From NCBI RefSeq assembly GCF_038502225.1, contig NC_091298.1:39234120-39298119 (forward strand): 64,000 nucleotides of DNA, in the 5' to 3' direction. The stretch comes from Cherax quadricarinatus. Lineage: Eukaryota; Arthropoda; Malacostraca; Decapoda; Parastacidae. The translations under genes were made by a program, and so were the position numbers. The notes under the pieces are model-generated. The model was not told where the DNA came from, searched no databases, and saw only the letters and a list, made by a program, of their open reading frames with translations. Below, in pieces: positions 1-12,000 of the stretch (position 1 is the first letter of the stretch; each line of letters opens with the position of its first letter).

Positions 1-385
1 TCAATCTATTCAAGATCTGATGCGCCTATAAATTCCCCTGCAGCATCATGGGATCTTGTTACAAAGAATTCTTCAACACTTGTTCAACCTTTGGACGAAG
101 ACCTACTTCGACTAGTGGATGGTACCACTATGACCCCGCCTCCGCCTGCTTCACCTCACCTCACTACAGTATATAAGCCACGTCTACGGCCCTTTGCTGT
201 ACATTCTACAAGATTGATGGACTGAACACATCGACTCCAGGCTGAGTGACTGATTACCTCATACTCCTCTCCTTACGCCTTCCTCTTTGTATTGGACTGA
301 TGAAGCCACTGTGTGGCGAAACGTTTCCTGAATAAAGATTCCCATATGCTGCATAAGTGTCTCAATCTTCAACTTGTCGGTTTTT
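1..385 (+). mobile_element. Penelope-like element terminal repeat (remnant)
   Basis: This block has no long reading frame. It contains a TATA-like stretch (gtatataagcc, about 170-180), then a hammerhead-like core at 294-328, and an AATAAA just downstream at about 331-336. A TATA box, a hammerhead core and a short tail are what is known of the flanking repeats (pLTRs) of Penelope-like retroelements in animals. No reverse transcriptase or GIY-YIG domain is present in the window next to it, so this is a terminal fragment only. The right edge is approximate: it blends at 369-390 into the minus-strand endonuclease remnant. Assignment to Penelope rests on the ribozyme motif and remembered similarity of decapod repeat ends, not on a search. 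Confidence 0.5.
289..332 (+). ncRNA. Minimal type I hammerhead-ribozyme-like motif
   Basis: The conserved strand CTGATGA is at 297-303. It is followed by one extra A, a 5-bp stem II (GCCAC 305-309 with GTGGC 313-317, loop TGT), then GAAA at 318-321. Stem III is only two pairs (AC 321-322 with GT 323-324), followed by T325 as the NUH residue. Stem I is TCC 326-328 with GGA 294-296. A two-pair stem III is the hallmark of the minimal hammerheads described in Penelope-like elements, which are proposed to act as dimers. The extra A between the core and stem II is a departure from the strict consensus and lowers confidence in activity. Confidence 0.45.
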
Positions 386-1409
386 CAAACCATTCATCAC
401 ATCCCCTTTTCTCCCCTAATAGATGCTTTAGCCTCCTGTTAACCCATTTGGGATCGTTATTATTAGACCTAATTTCTCTCTGGGGAAGGTATATACTCTG
501 GGCACTGTGTACATTATTAAGAAAACAATCATAAAAGCAGATCCCTTCATATTCATAAGTATGATTATCGTCAATAAAATCATTAGCTAGATAACCCCAA
601 TCAAGATTAGACAGATGTTCCCTAAGTCCATTATAATCGGCAGAACGAAAATCAGGGATTTTTACTGTATTATCATTATTCTTGCATTCCCAATTAATGC
701 TAAAAGTGATGGATTTGTGATCACTTGCGCCAAGCTCTTCAGTGATCTCCAGATTATTCACGAGTGTTTAAGTCACTGGACTCTAGATTACCTTTCAAAG
801 AATTCCAGTCAATTTGACTAAAGTTAAAGTCCCCTACTATGACTATGTTACTGTGTCCAGAAGCCCTAACAATTTCGTCCCAAAGAAGTCTCCCTCTATC
901 GTGATCCAAGCCTGGAGGTCGGTATATTACACCTAGAATTAGTTTTTCTTGACCCTCCACAAACTCTACCCAGACTCATTTACTGCTCCATCTTTTATAC
1001 CTGTTTTTATGCAACAATTAATATTTTCTCGAACATACAATGCAACTCCTCCCCCCTTCCCATTACATCTATCCACATTGAACAACTTAAATCCCTGAAT
1101 ATTACACTCAGCAGTCATATCCCGACTCTTTAAATCATACCACGTTTCAGTTAATGCAATGATATCAAAGTTCCCAGCACATGCTACCAAACGTAGTTCA
1201 TTAATTTTATTTCTTGCACTTCGACTGTTAGCATAAAATACCATCATATGTTTTTTCTTCTGCACATTTTTCCTATTCATCTTTGTTTTTACACAATTTC
1301 TGAAATTATCATTACCCAGAGTTACTCCATGACAGTTACTATTAAGATTCTTAATATCAGAGCATAAGTCAATATATCCATACTCATTATTTATCATTTC
1401 TAAACCCAT
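369..1409 (-). pseudogene. CR1-group non-LTR element, endonuclease (ORF2 N-terminus), broken
   Basis: Read on the minus strand from 1409 downward, this is an apurinic/apyrimidinic-type endonuclease of a non-LTR retrotransposon, which nicks target DNA to prime reverse transcription. Visible motifs in order are a start-proximal ANSRSARNK, LTETWYD (catalytic Glu block), GKGGGVALYVRE, the strand LGVIYRPPG, VGDFNFSQIDW (Asp block) and SDHKSI (terminal Asp-His block). The frame changes near 960 and again near 755, so the protein is not continuous. The sequence stops near 385, before any reverse transcriptase motif, so the element has lost its 3' part. It lies directly downstream of the esterase ORF1 at 1429-2265 on the same strand, and the two are one element. 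Confidence 0.75.
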
Positions 1410-1428
1410 ACCTCTAACTAATCCTAGT

Positions 1429-2265
1429 TTAAAGTCCTAACAACCCCCTCAACTGAGTTAGCAAGAAAACCCACACCTGCCCTGGATAAGTGAACCCCAT
1501 CCCTGGCATACATGTCATTTCAGCCATAGAAGTTGTCCCAGTTGTCAATGAATGGTACTGCATTATCCTTACGGTGTTTATCCAGCCAACAATTAATACC
1601 AATTGCTCTGGACAACCATTCATTACCAACACCTCTTCTTGGCAAAATGCCACATATAACAGGGAGCCCCCCCCCATCTTCCTAATTATGTCTATAGCTG
1701 TCCTGAACAATCTAACTAAATCCTCACTTCTACGCTTGCCTACATCATTGCCTCCAGCACTGAGGCAAATAATAGGATTGATCCCATTACCGTTCATGAT
1801 GTTGTCAAGCCGGCTAACAGTGTCCTCCATCCCAGCCCCAGGAAAGCAAACCCTCTATCTCCTACTCCTGTCCTTCAAGCAGAATGCCCAATCCATGTAT
1901 CTAACCTGGCTATCCCCAGCAACAACAATATTCTTACCTTCCTTGTTGTCGTTCGTTGTGACGATCCCAGTAGTCGACTCACATTCGTCGGGTAGCACCG
2001 AGAATGCGTTGGAGGTTTCCACAGGAGTTTCCACAGCAGTCTCTTTCTTCTTCATCGTTTCTGGCTTTCCATTCGTCTTCTTGATCGTCAACTTCGTCGT
2101 CCCCTGCTGTCCAGCCACTGACCACGATCCCTTCTTGACCTGAGGACTCGAAACAGGAGGACTACTACGAATCCTCTTATTTTCCTCGGTCAATCGCCGT
2201 ATCTCCATCTTCGCTACCCTCAATTCTTCCTTAAGTTGCTGGTAAAGTTGCTCGATGGAGGGCAT
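1429..2265 (-). pseudogene. CR1-type ORF1 with coiled coil and SGNH esterase, frameshifted
   Basis: Minus-strand reading starts at 2265 with a Lys/Glu-rich amphipathic segment (MPSIEQLYQQLKEEL, about residues 1-35) that looks like a coiled coil. A low-complexity linker follows, then the esterase block VVAGDSQVRYMD, whose Ser is the expected nucleophile. After a frame change near 1830-1855 the next frame carries ICLSAGGNDVG, the Gly-Asn block of SGNH hydrolases. The final Asp-X-X-His block (reads DGVHLS) is visible at about 1490-1500 only after another frame change. CR1-family ORF1 proteins are known to carry such an esterase. At least two frameshifts make this copy non-functional. Confidence 0.7.
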
Positions 2266-2306
2266 CTTGGTTCAGTCCACGGGGAGCACACAAGACACTT
2301 CTTCAC

Positions 2307-2500
2307 AGAGTTAAGTACAGGTCAGTTGACAGTGATAAGGAATATATGATATCGTGGGACAGACACTGAGTGGTGACCTGTACTTAACTCAGTGGTGACC
2401 TGTACTTAACTCAGTGGTGACCTGTACTTAACTCAGTGGTGACCTGTACTTAACAGTGGTGACCTGTACTTAACTCAGTGGTGACCTGTACTTAATTCAG
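2307..2500. repeat. 22-bp tandem array with an inverted partner
   Basis: About six copies of a 22-bp unit (agtggtgacctgtacttaac plus tc) run from about 2369 to 2499; one copy is shortened by a few bases. An inverted copy of the core (aagtacaggtc) sits at about 2312-2322. The array lies just upstream of the minus-strand ORF1, so it may be the 5' UTR repeat of that element, but the sequence alone does not prove this. Confidence 0.8.
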
Positions 2501-2643
2501 TATTTTTGGGTGTAAACATTAGGTTATGTTATGCGTCAGTCAAGTGAGTTAAAACATACAGTAATATATAGATCTATGTGATCTTTGTGATCTATGTGAA
2601 ATATATTTCAGTAAAATTTAAGTAATACCGAAGCAAAACTTAC

Positions 2644-2994
2644 CTTGGTAATGTTGCTGCTGCTCCTGAAGTTTCCTCTGCTTCTTCTGCTGCTTGTTTG
2701 CGCTCACCTGCTCCTTGCTTGGATACAAGTGAGAGTTGATTCTGTTGGCATAAGACGATAAATATTATGTTTTATAATTTCCTCCCACTAAACAATATTG
2801 TGCTCATAATTACCTTTGAAAAAATTCCCTTTCTTACTTTCTGTCTCTGTTGATAATGCCAGTAAATGTTTCGTACTTCACGTTCAGAGTGTCACACATT
2901 TCGCGCCTGGTGCGTGTGATGGTGTCTTCATTACGGCCATACTGTATTATGATGTCACGAACTTCTGCAGGTGTATCATGCCTTACAGTCATCC
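2644..2994 (-). CDS. Two-exon spliced gene fragment, unknown function
   Basis: On the minus strand a 157-base exon (2838-2994) is preceded by a pyrimidine-containing acceptor (gttgtttcag) and ends at a donor GTAAGAA. A 96-base intron (2742-2837) ends in the acceptor atgccaacag. A second exon (2644-2741) ends at a strong donor, CCAAG followed by GTAAGTTTTG. The two exons join in one open frame. Exon 1 has a Met two bases after its acceptor and reads MTVRHDTPAEVRDIIIQYGR, then a basic/acidic helical stretch ending GIINRDRK. Exon 2 adds INSHLYPSKEQ and a Lys/Gln-rich tail (KQQKKQRKLQEQQQHYQ). The composition suggests a small helical, possibly nucleic-acid-binding protein. I do not recognise it. 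Further exons are not identified; the flanks are a CR1-like remnant and a tandem array, so this may be a captured or decaying gene. Confidence 0.45.
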
Positions 2995-3189
2995 CTGAAA
3001 CAACGATCAAAATGTCTGTAAGTAAATACTCAGAAGTAGCAACATCATTATTGTATTCAAGAGAAATAGATAAACCCACAGGGATCATATAACACTGTAG
3101 AATGTGAAACAAATAGGAATGATCCAAGTAAGATGAGGTTTGGAGAATTTGATAGAATGATATAAAACGAGAGGCCAATGAAAAGGGAA

Positions 3190-4150
3190 CTTTGTTCCTC
3201 GTCGCTTTATCTGACATAGACAGAGATGTAAGCCACAGCTTCGTGTCTTCCTTTTTGGATGTCACTCGAATTGCCATGAGAGTGACGTCCATCGAACACA
3301 CCGCAAGACTCCAAGTGGACATCAACTAAATCTTTAAATGGGCTACAGAAAACAATATGAAGTTCAATGAAGAGAAATTTCAGATATAGAGCGACAAGCT
3401 AATGTGAAGGCCCTGGGGGTGATAATGTGAGAGGATCTCAACTTCAAAGACCATGACAATGTATCTACCTCGTCTGCAAGAATAATGATTGTATGGGAAA
3501 TGAGAACCTTCAAAACTATAGACGCCAAACCCATTATGATTCTCATCAAATCGCTTGTTCTCTCTAGGCTGAAATATTGCTGTACACTAACTGCCCCTTT
3601 CAAGGCAGGAGAAATTGTTGACCTGAAGAATGTACAGAGAATCATCACTGCACACATAAGGAGGATAAAGCACCTAAATTACTGAGAACTGTTTAAGTCC
3701 CTTGATTTGTATTCCTTGGTATGCAGGCGACAAAAATACATGATAATATTCACTTGGAAAATTGTAGAGGGATTAGTACCAAACTTGCACACGAAAATCA
3801 CTCTTTGTGAAAGGAAAAGACTGGGCAGGAGATGCAACATTCCCCAAATGAAAAGTAAGGGCTCCATAATTACACTGAGAGACAACATAATAAGTGTCTG
3901 GGGCCCAAGACTGTTCAACTGCCTCCCAGCATACATAAGGGGGATTACCAATAGACCCCTGGATGTCTTCAAGAAGGTACTAGACAGGCACCTAAAGTCA
4001 GTAACTGAGCAGCTGGGATGTGGTTCGTACGTTGCTTTATGTGCAGCCAGCAGTAACAGTCTGGTTGATCAGACCTTGTTTCACCATGAGGCCTGTTCTC
4101 AGACCTGGCCGTTAGGGCACTGATCCCAGAAACGCTCTCCAAGTATCCAA
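3190..4150 (+). pseudogene. CR1-like element, old diverged reverse transcriptase C-terminus (copy 0)
   Basis: This is a diverged relative of the younger CR1-like copies at 14716, 29276, 30760 and 37882. It covers the end of the reverse transcriptase and the C-terminal region. Readable pieces include KPIMILIKSLVLSRLKYCCT, an EIVDLKNVQRIITAHIRRIK segment, and the tail GCGSYVALCAASSNSLVDQ, in at least two frames with several stops. The nucleotide sequence ends with the family's conserved GTTGATCAG stretch but lacks the duplicated ctccaggtaa terminus. It lies just outside the BEL/Pao element's left target duplication. Confidence 0.8.
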
Positions 4151-4339
4151 CCTGGACACTACCAATAGATAATACCAGCCATCAACATCACTTCTGCTGA
4201 GGTATTCTCTCCCAAGGTATACCCTTCGTCTCTTTTGGATTAAACATAATTACCTTTCATTTCCCAGAAGCTTCATGATCTTTAAGAGATCAAAGCTTCC
4301 TCATGATTTCTTTCTTATAATTAAGCAGAAAAAATAAAG
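4151..4339. other. Unassigned AT-rich spacer
   Basis: No coding, repeat or RNA signal was recognised. It is the pre-insertion flank of the BEL/Pao element: its last bases continue with the GAACT target duplication at 4340-4344, and the other side of the original site continues at 20351. Confidence 0.6.
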
Positions 4340-4344
4340 GAACT

Positions 4345-5584
4345 TGTGGAAAATAAATTCCCATAATTATACTGCATATTTTTTTATAATATAAATATAC
4401 ATTATTAATGCATTACTGTTGTTCTAAATTTTATTTTGAATAGAATCAACAGGGTTCCCTCTACGCCTGCTCGGATGTGCGGGGGAAGAGGTCGAGACAG
4501 GCCATCAGGCAGCGGGAGTGTTTTGAATTGAGTGGAGAGGCTGGGAAAGCATGGGAACAGGAAATTGGCGTTCACGGCAGCCTAAGGATTAATATAGGCC
4601 TCACTTCATAATAGGAAGTGTCGTAACTGTTCCTGGTGAAGAGTGAGGGTAACTGTTCCTGGTGAAGAATGAGGGAACGTGATCTACGGGACCACCGAAA
4701 TAAAGTGGTAAAATTAGGGAATAATGGTGGGACCGGCGGTGACTGGTGCGCCACCATGGAGTGTGTCCATGGGAAAATACCCGTGATTTAATCCTCACTC
4801 ATTGGTCTCAGATCTTAATGGAGTGACCTCTAATGTGTATAATAATTATGAGACATTAAATCATCTTGTGAATTGTAATGTAGTGATAATAACACCTAAG
4901 TTAAGAGAATGCATGAAGTGAAATAAGTCGCCCTGCTCCGAGTGGACATGTTAGACCTTGTGGTTCCCGTCATGAGGATAGTGAAGTTTTTATGGAGTCA
5001 CGACTTGTAAACTGGGACAAGCCAACGAATACCTTGTCCTGCTGGGATAAGTACCGTGTCGGTGTAGCAGGACATCGAAATGAGATGGTGAATGGAGGAA
5101 ATAAGGAGTATCAATCACCCACAGTTAAGTAATCCTTCTAGTTATAGCAGACTGATACTGGCCAGCTAGGTATGTTGTAATTGGATAGGTTATGGGTGAT
5201 CCAGCTACATCAAGTGACCACCAGAGAATATCTGGTAAGTGGTGGGATTATGTACAAGTGCTTTTCCTTGATGGATATATCCATGTGTAACCTACCCCCC
5301 CACCCCCCTTCATTCAGTTAAACTAATATAATCTATACAGTCCACAATTAATTAGTAGCGCCGTACTTGTGGGTGCTATCCAATTTATACTGGTCTCGGA
5401 TAGATATGGATAAGACTATGAGTGTCGAAGGGACCACCTGCAGGGACCAGGGGTGGTTTAGTTTTCTCACATGTCTACACGGGGTGACTACGGTAAACAA
5501 TATGGCTGTTGTCTCCCAATGAGAGTACTTGTATGCATATAATGTTGAGGTACATACAGGTAGCACCCTAGAAAATTTTCCATA
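4345..5584 (+). repeat. 5' LTR of the BEL/Pao element
   Basis: The 1240-base repeat starts TGTGGAAAAT and ends ATTTTCCATA. Its first about 345 bases match 13811-14130 and the rest matches 19453-20350, with a short local duplication near 4625-4665 (ctgttcctggtgaag occurs twice) that the 3' LTR lacks. A sequence reading CTGGTCCTTC lies about 10 bases after its end, in the position expected for the start of the leader. Confidence 0.85.
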
Positions 5585-6900
5585 TCTGCCCGCTGGTCCT
5601 TCAAACCGGATGCAATCAGTGAAAAATTATTTGAATTAATTACTTAATAATTAAGTGACTGATTGAAGAAAGTGGGTATAGGGTACACAAATTTAATCGA
5701 TCGTGTGGTGGATGATAAATAGCCTAATTAATTGCTAGCACATGTGTGGCTAGGATTTATACAAGAGTAAAGTGCAAGAAATACTCTTATAAGGCGCCTA
5801 CTTAAGTTGTATAATCAGTGATTAATAATTCTCTAACCATGACTGAATCTGATGGAGTTAATGTGGCTGACAAGTCCGTGGATTTTAGAGCAATGAAAGC
5901 ATCATTACAGGTTATTAAAGGTCATGTGACGAAGGCATACAAGTGCTTGGATTTAATTAATCAAAGAACCGTTAACCCTAATGAATTAAAGTTATATTTA
6001 GATGCTTTAGAGAGTAGATTTGAGTGGTACAAATTGTGGTTTAAAGACTGTAAAAGAGATCTGCCGGAGAATTGTGCAGATGGAATGGAAATGAATGTTT
6101 AATTAATCAACATTACGAATTGGAAGAAAAACTATCTTGTAAAGGTAAGGCTTTGAATAAATTAAAGAGTGTAAGTCAGGCAGTTGATCAACCTATTAAT
6201 GCAAATGGTGTGTTTGCCAAAACCTCCAGAGTACGGTCTGGAGGAAATCAGACTAGGTCGGCAAGAATTAATTGTTCAATTGCAGACCAGTCAGCCAAAC
6301 AGTTCTAAGGATATAACACATAATGACTCTGAAGTATCTGTCAAGTCTCAAAATGGAAAAATAATCCCAGTGGTAATAATCATAATTAAGAGTTAAATGG
6401 GCACATATCAAGTGACAGGAATCAGTAATAGTGGTTCCTCGCATCAAGGTAAGAGGAATGAGTACCTCAGTAAGGGTAACCCAGTTAATAAGAGGTCAGG
6501 CAAGGAAAAGAGAGACTGCCTCTTCTGCAAGGGTACTCCTTTCACTAAAAATTGTAATGCCCATAATTCATGGGATATTAAAGTGGAAAGAATGAAAGAA
6601 CTTGACAGATTTATCAGATGTCTAGACAATCATAATGTAAAGGATTGTCATACCAAATTGAACAGTTGCTATCAATGCAACAAGGGAAGTCACCATACAG
6701 TTATGTGCAGGGTTGTATGTAATTCTTATAATTATGGCGACAATAATGATAATGTTAATATCCCTGACACTACAGTGACTGATGTAAAGGTTGCAGCTAA
6801 TGGCAATAATGGCCTAGCTGAGGTAGCCTTGCCGGTGTTGGATGTAATAATTCGGGATAAAGGGCATAAATCCAAAACCATGCGGCGTCACTCTCCTTAA
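5585..6900 (+). pseudogene. BEL/Pao gag region, interrupted by stops
   Basis: After a leader of about 230 bases the reading starts at 5818 (MTESDGVNVADKSVDFRAMK). Residues about 20-90 are a helical gag segment of the type seen at the N-terminus of BEL/Pao Gag. A stop at 6102, a shifted middle part and another stop at 6396 break it. The last part (6397-6900) contains the cysteine/histidine region: CLFCKGTPFTKNCNAH, a partly lost second motif (FIRCLDNHNVKDC) and CYQCNKGSHHTVMC. BEL/Pao Gag typically carries three such knuckles, with one unusually spaced. It would package the RNA in virus-like particles; this copy cannot make a full protein. Confidence 0.7.
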
Positions 6901-6923
6901 CACTGGTACGGGCCATGTAATAT

Positions 6924-7853
6924 ATGGCAGACTACCGCCTAGTAATAATGACTAGAGGAAGTAGTAAATACAGTCACGGTGTCTTAATCATAAAAGGTCA
7001 ACCCAGTACAAGTATTCTTCTATCGAGAATGATGTTGAACCAGTCTAATTTGTGGGAGCTGGACAGCATAGGGATTAATATAAATGAGGAAAGTCCAAAT
7101 GATTCCTTTACTCAGAAACAATACCTGAAGGATGTTAAATGTGAATCTGGACATTACTGGGTGTGACTTCCGTGGAAGCTCAACCGTACAGAATTACCTA
7201 CTAATTATAGGATGGCATTTGGACAGTTAAAGGGCCCAGCTCTGCGAACTGAGCAAGACACCAGAATTGATGACTGCTTATAATGATATAATTAATAAAC
7301 AGCTAAATAATAAATTGTTCCTACTTCAGGGGACGATAAATGCACACCTTATTTGCACAGGTGGTCCACTGAGCGAAGTAATTTGGTAAATAATCTTATG
7401 TGGACAATTTCCGGGTGTGACGTCAACTGAAGAGGAACTAATGAGGATATGTGAAGGGGTTAATGAAATAATGCAAGGTGCAAGGATGCCCCTGAGGGAA
7501 TGGAACAGTAATTAGTCCATTTCGAGGGATCAATAAATATGGATAGCCCTGGAATTGAAGTGCCTATATGCAGAAATGTGCTGTGGCTGACTTGGGACAC
7601 TGAGAGAGACTTGGTATTGTTAAAGTCTCATAATTCCAGTATGCCCAATAAATTAACCCAGAGAGCACAGACTTAGTGTCACACCTTACAATAAGAGGGA
7701 AATTGTTAATACCAGAAGCATGGAAGCTTGAGTGTGCTTTGGATGGAGCCCTACCTGAGGAGTTAACAGGTGGAAAGAATTAATGGGTGATTATGTAAAT
7801 ACCAATGTTGGAGTTCCCAAGCCAGGTGGCCAGTGAAGATGGAAAAATTGTAC
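6924..7853 (+). pseudogene. BEL/Pao pol remnant (protease to pre-reverse-transcriptase)
   Basis: Short open pieces resemble the linker before the BEL/Pao reverse transcriptase. The clearest is NLWELDSIGININEESPNDS followed by a segment ending GHYWV, then, after a stop, a proline/tryptophan-rich LPWKLNRTELPTNYRMAFG. No YxDD motif, RNase H or integrase was found. The region between 7300 and 7850 has many stops, and only scattered Pol-like words can be read. It ends at the target duplication of Tx1-group copy A. Confidence 0.55.
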
Positions 7854-7885
7854 TCCACGTTATTTTTTTTTTTTTTTTATTTTAT

Positions 7886-9084
7886 TGAAAAACGCAATAC
7901 AGAGTTATACATGTAGACAATGTAAGCAATGAAACGTATCCATTATATATAACAAAAGAAAACTCCACATTCCCTACCGTAGCACTAAACTTATACATAA
8001 AACTAAACTAAAGACAGCCCACAGCTTCATATACAGGTGGGTTTAGTACATCCAAAATTGCAGCCATAAACACAATATGCAATATAACCCAAAGAATGTC
8101 ACAGGTATTGACATTTTACATAAAACTGTATGTACGAAGACATTCTCAATTATCCAAAAATTCTTTACACACTTATTATTGTTGTATATTAAACTTCATA
8201 TCAAATACATAATACGTAACACCTCAATAATTACGAAACAAATAAAGGTTAGAAAATAACAATCTCCACACCTCACCACAGAAAAACTAAACACAGTACA
8301 ATATAACAAATGATTCGTCCCACCTCACTTCCATACACTACATTCATCCCACAAGCGAACTTACACGATCACGTTTATTTAGTAATATTTTTCAAATATA
8401 ATTTCCAGTTTTAAGTAACAAACTTCTTCTACTATATAATGAAATATACATAGTCATTACTATTAAACATTAACTTAAACGAGACTATATTCTTATTCAA
8501 CAGACCGCAGCAGTTCTTGCATCACCATCCTAACCCTACTTAACACATTGTACATCAACACGTCCTTATATACCCATCACTCGTCAATAATATTCATTGA
8601 ACTTCACCGAATACCAATATACAACCCATACTGAGTACATGAAATTCTCTCTTACATACTGCTATATACACTTGATGTATGATAAAAATCACACACATTA
8701 CATTATCTCATTATTAGCAGTACATTTGGTACACAGACATATTTATCACGCCCGCATGTCCTTTGCTTAATACAACCACCAATCCTGATAATACATTACA
8801 ACATATTCCAAATTTAACTTATCCATAACATACATCAGTATACCATTCTGAGTATGACCATATACTTTTCACATGCACACAAATATTGCTCATTTCCATG
8901 TCCATAAAAATCTTAACAACTTTTCCCTTACAAACCACCACAAACTTACTTAAAACACACTCCACAACTACGCTGCCATTTTACACCATATCATGGAACT
9001 CCTCATACATTCCCAAATTCTGAGACGAGCCCAGTGCAACCCCTGAAAATCCAAACACATCTCCCCCCCTTTTTTTTTTTTTCC
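7886..9084 (-). other. 3' UTR of Tx1-group copy A
   Basis: AT-rich, non-coding sequence between the ORF2 stop region and the A-rich tail of copy A. No independent gene, RNA or repeat was recognised. Copy C has a comparable though shorter 3' UTR (54784-55686). Confidence 0.7.
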
Positions 9085-12000
9085 TCACTCCGCCAACAAA
9101 CCTCTGACATTCATACTTCGATATCCTTCAGGAAAAACTCTTTCCCATCTACTTCCATATATCCCCCTATTACGACTAAGTGTTTTGTACATTGTTGCAG
9201 CCAATACCTTCTTTCGCACCATCCAATCCCCATTACCCCTCATGGCCCATGATACGAAAACAAAATCAGTTATGATGTACACCAAAGCACGCTGCACACT
9301 CTTCCACACCTCCCATATCTAAACTCAATGCCCTTAATACCGATATCCCTCCCCCACCCACCCTCCTCAAAATCCCACCCATCCACTCCCGTATACACTC
9401 CAAATTTTTACAAAAATATACTACATGAAAGGCTGTCTCCCTATCCCCACACACCCTACATACGTCCTCCACCATCAACCCTCTCTCCCGAAGCACCACA
9501 CCAGACGGCAATATTCCATGAAGGAAACGAAACATTACCTCTCTCACTCTTGGTCTGATGCGCACCAACCGCAACCTTACCCAAATATCTCCCCATGCAT
9601 ACATTGGGTATATGCCCTCAACATTTGCAATCACCCTCACCCCTACAGAACGCTCCAGAACACCTACCAGTATCCTAGACGGATCTCTAACATACAATAA
9701 AGCTCGCAGCACATCCTCACACTCTCTCATCTCTGATCCTATCCACCACCTTCGTGCCTCCTCATATAATGCTTGCACACCCTTCCCCACACGACCTTCC
9801 ACTCGGAGAAACCCCCTCTTCAAATATATACACTTAACCCTTAATCTTATATCTATTAAACCCAATCCACCTTTGTCGACCGGTAGCATAACAACACTTC
9901 TACCCAACCAATCACACCCAGAACCCCATATATATCGAAAAACCTTTTTTAGCATTCTATTAATGTCCGGTCCTGCCAACGGATATACTGCTGCCACATG
10001 CCAGACCATACTATATAACATCACATTCACCACTATTACACGTTGATGTATCGTCAAATGCAAGGGTCTCAAAACATTTAACCTACCCACCAACCTATCC
10101 ACTGCCCTCCCAGAATTAAGCATCCGTGCCTCCCCGGCATTCCCCATATAAATTATCCCACACACCTTTAGTCTATCCACCACACACCAACGCACAGCTG
10201 TTTCCCATCGCGCCCTCCCTACCCAATTCCCTAAGACCAATAATTTCGATTTCTCCACATTCACTTTTAAACCTGTAACACCTTCAAAACCACCAATTAT
10301 ATCCTCCACCTCATGTAAACTTTCCTCCCTGCTCATTAGAATTGTTGTATCATCCACATACCCTATTATTCCCATCCCACCATTCTCCACACCACGTACC
10401 ACCCCTAAACATCGCCCCACTGCCCTATATAAAGGGTCCTGTATACAAGCAAACAACAGTTGAGACAGAGGACAACCCTGCCTTATGCCTCTACCCATTG
10501 AAACCCACTCACCCAATTTCCCATTCACCTGCACACGTACACCTACCCTATTATACAAAGTCTCAATCCAACGTACCATCTCTTCCCCAAAACCCTGCCT
10601 CCGTAAGATATGCCACAGTGCCGTTCGTTCTACGCAATCATACGCAGCCTGCCAATCCAATGCTAAGACACCTCCCCTCCTTTCATTCTCCCCCTCCATA
10701 CTTTCCACAAAATCTTTTATTATTCCATGTCCCTCATACATCGTCTTTCCAGGCACCCCATACTGACCTCTCGCAACAACTCTATCTATCACGCACTTCA
10801 GCCTGTTCCCCAAGATTTTTGCGAATATCTTATAATCAGCACATAACGACAACGCCCTGTAGTTCTGCACTGTAGTAGGGCCTTCCCCTTTTGGAATCAA
10901 TACTACTACTGCAGTACGCTGCAACTCACCCATCCTCCCCTCACTTTTCATCACATTCATCAGGTTCACTAAAATATCCTTCAACACACTCCAATGCTTC
11001 ACATAGAATTCACAAGGTAACCTATCTATACCTGGCGCTTTACCTCTCGCCATATTCTCCAAAGCTCTCCATACCTCCCCCTCTTCAATATCCCCTCCCA
11101 ATGCCATACGATCACTTCCACTCAGCACACAAGATACATTCTCTCCCAATCTCTCTAAATCCTCACCGTTCACTCCTACACTCCGCAAATATTTTCCAAA
11201 CCAACTATCCATAAAACCACTCATACCCTCAGTAGTTCTCAACTCCTGACCCTTCGTATACCCACCTAAGTCCTCGTGTACTACCAGCTTATCAATTTCC
11301 ATTGCCAACCTGCGTCTCCGCTGACCCCGTAACACACAGGCTGACGGCCTGTCACCCCAAATCGCCTCCTCTAACCCACCTTGCACCCTCGCCTCATCAA
11401 ATCTCTCATTGTGCATATCCCTTATCTGCCACTTTAATGCTTCAATTTCCTCCATTGGATACACACCTGTCACAGCACCCCTCTGATAACAACCCTGCAA
11501 CCGCCCCTCTAAATACTGTTGAAGCCCATATGTCATCCATGCCTCATTCTTTCCCCTTCGCACATAGTATTGCCTGATCCTCGTCTTTGCAGCCCCATCC
11601 CACCACCCCAATAAATCGCTTGCACTCTTACCCCCACCCCATAAATCCTCCCACACACTTTCAAAATCCCCTCCCTCCACCCCCTCACCCAGTAGTCATA
11701 TATTCAGCTTCCAGTACCCCAAATATCTCTTAGGCAAACCGTCCCAATTTAAATCAGCATAAACCGCCCTATGATCTGAATAAACGACATTCACCGTCTG
11801 CACCCGCGTCACCCTCACTCCCCTTGTCACATACAACCTATCTAATCGTGCAGCATATCCCTTTCTATGAAATGTGTGCTCTATCTCGCAATCCCCTCCA
11901 TCAACTATATCCCTCAATCCCACACCTCTCAATAGATCCCCTAAACCTGCCAAAAAACACCCTGCCCCTCTCGGTTCCACATCCTTCCTGCGCACCACAC

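Noticed and set aside
2369..2500. CRISPR-like direct repeats
   Set aside because: The units are contiguous with no spacers, in a eukaryotic transposon setting.
4601..5566. Short minus-strand open frames duplicated at 4572-5566 and 19666-20368
   Set aside because: They are repeated only because both lie in the LTRs of the BEL/Pao element.
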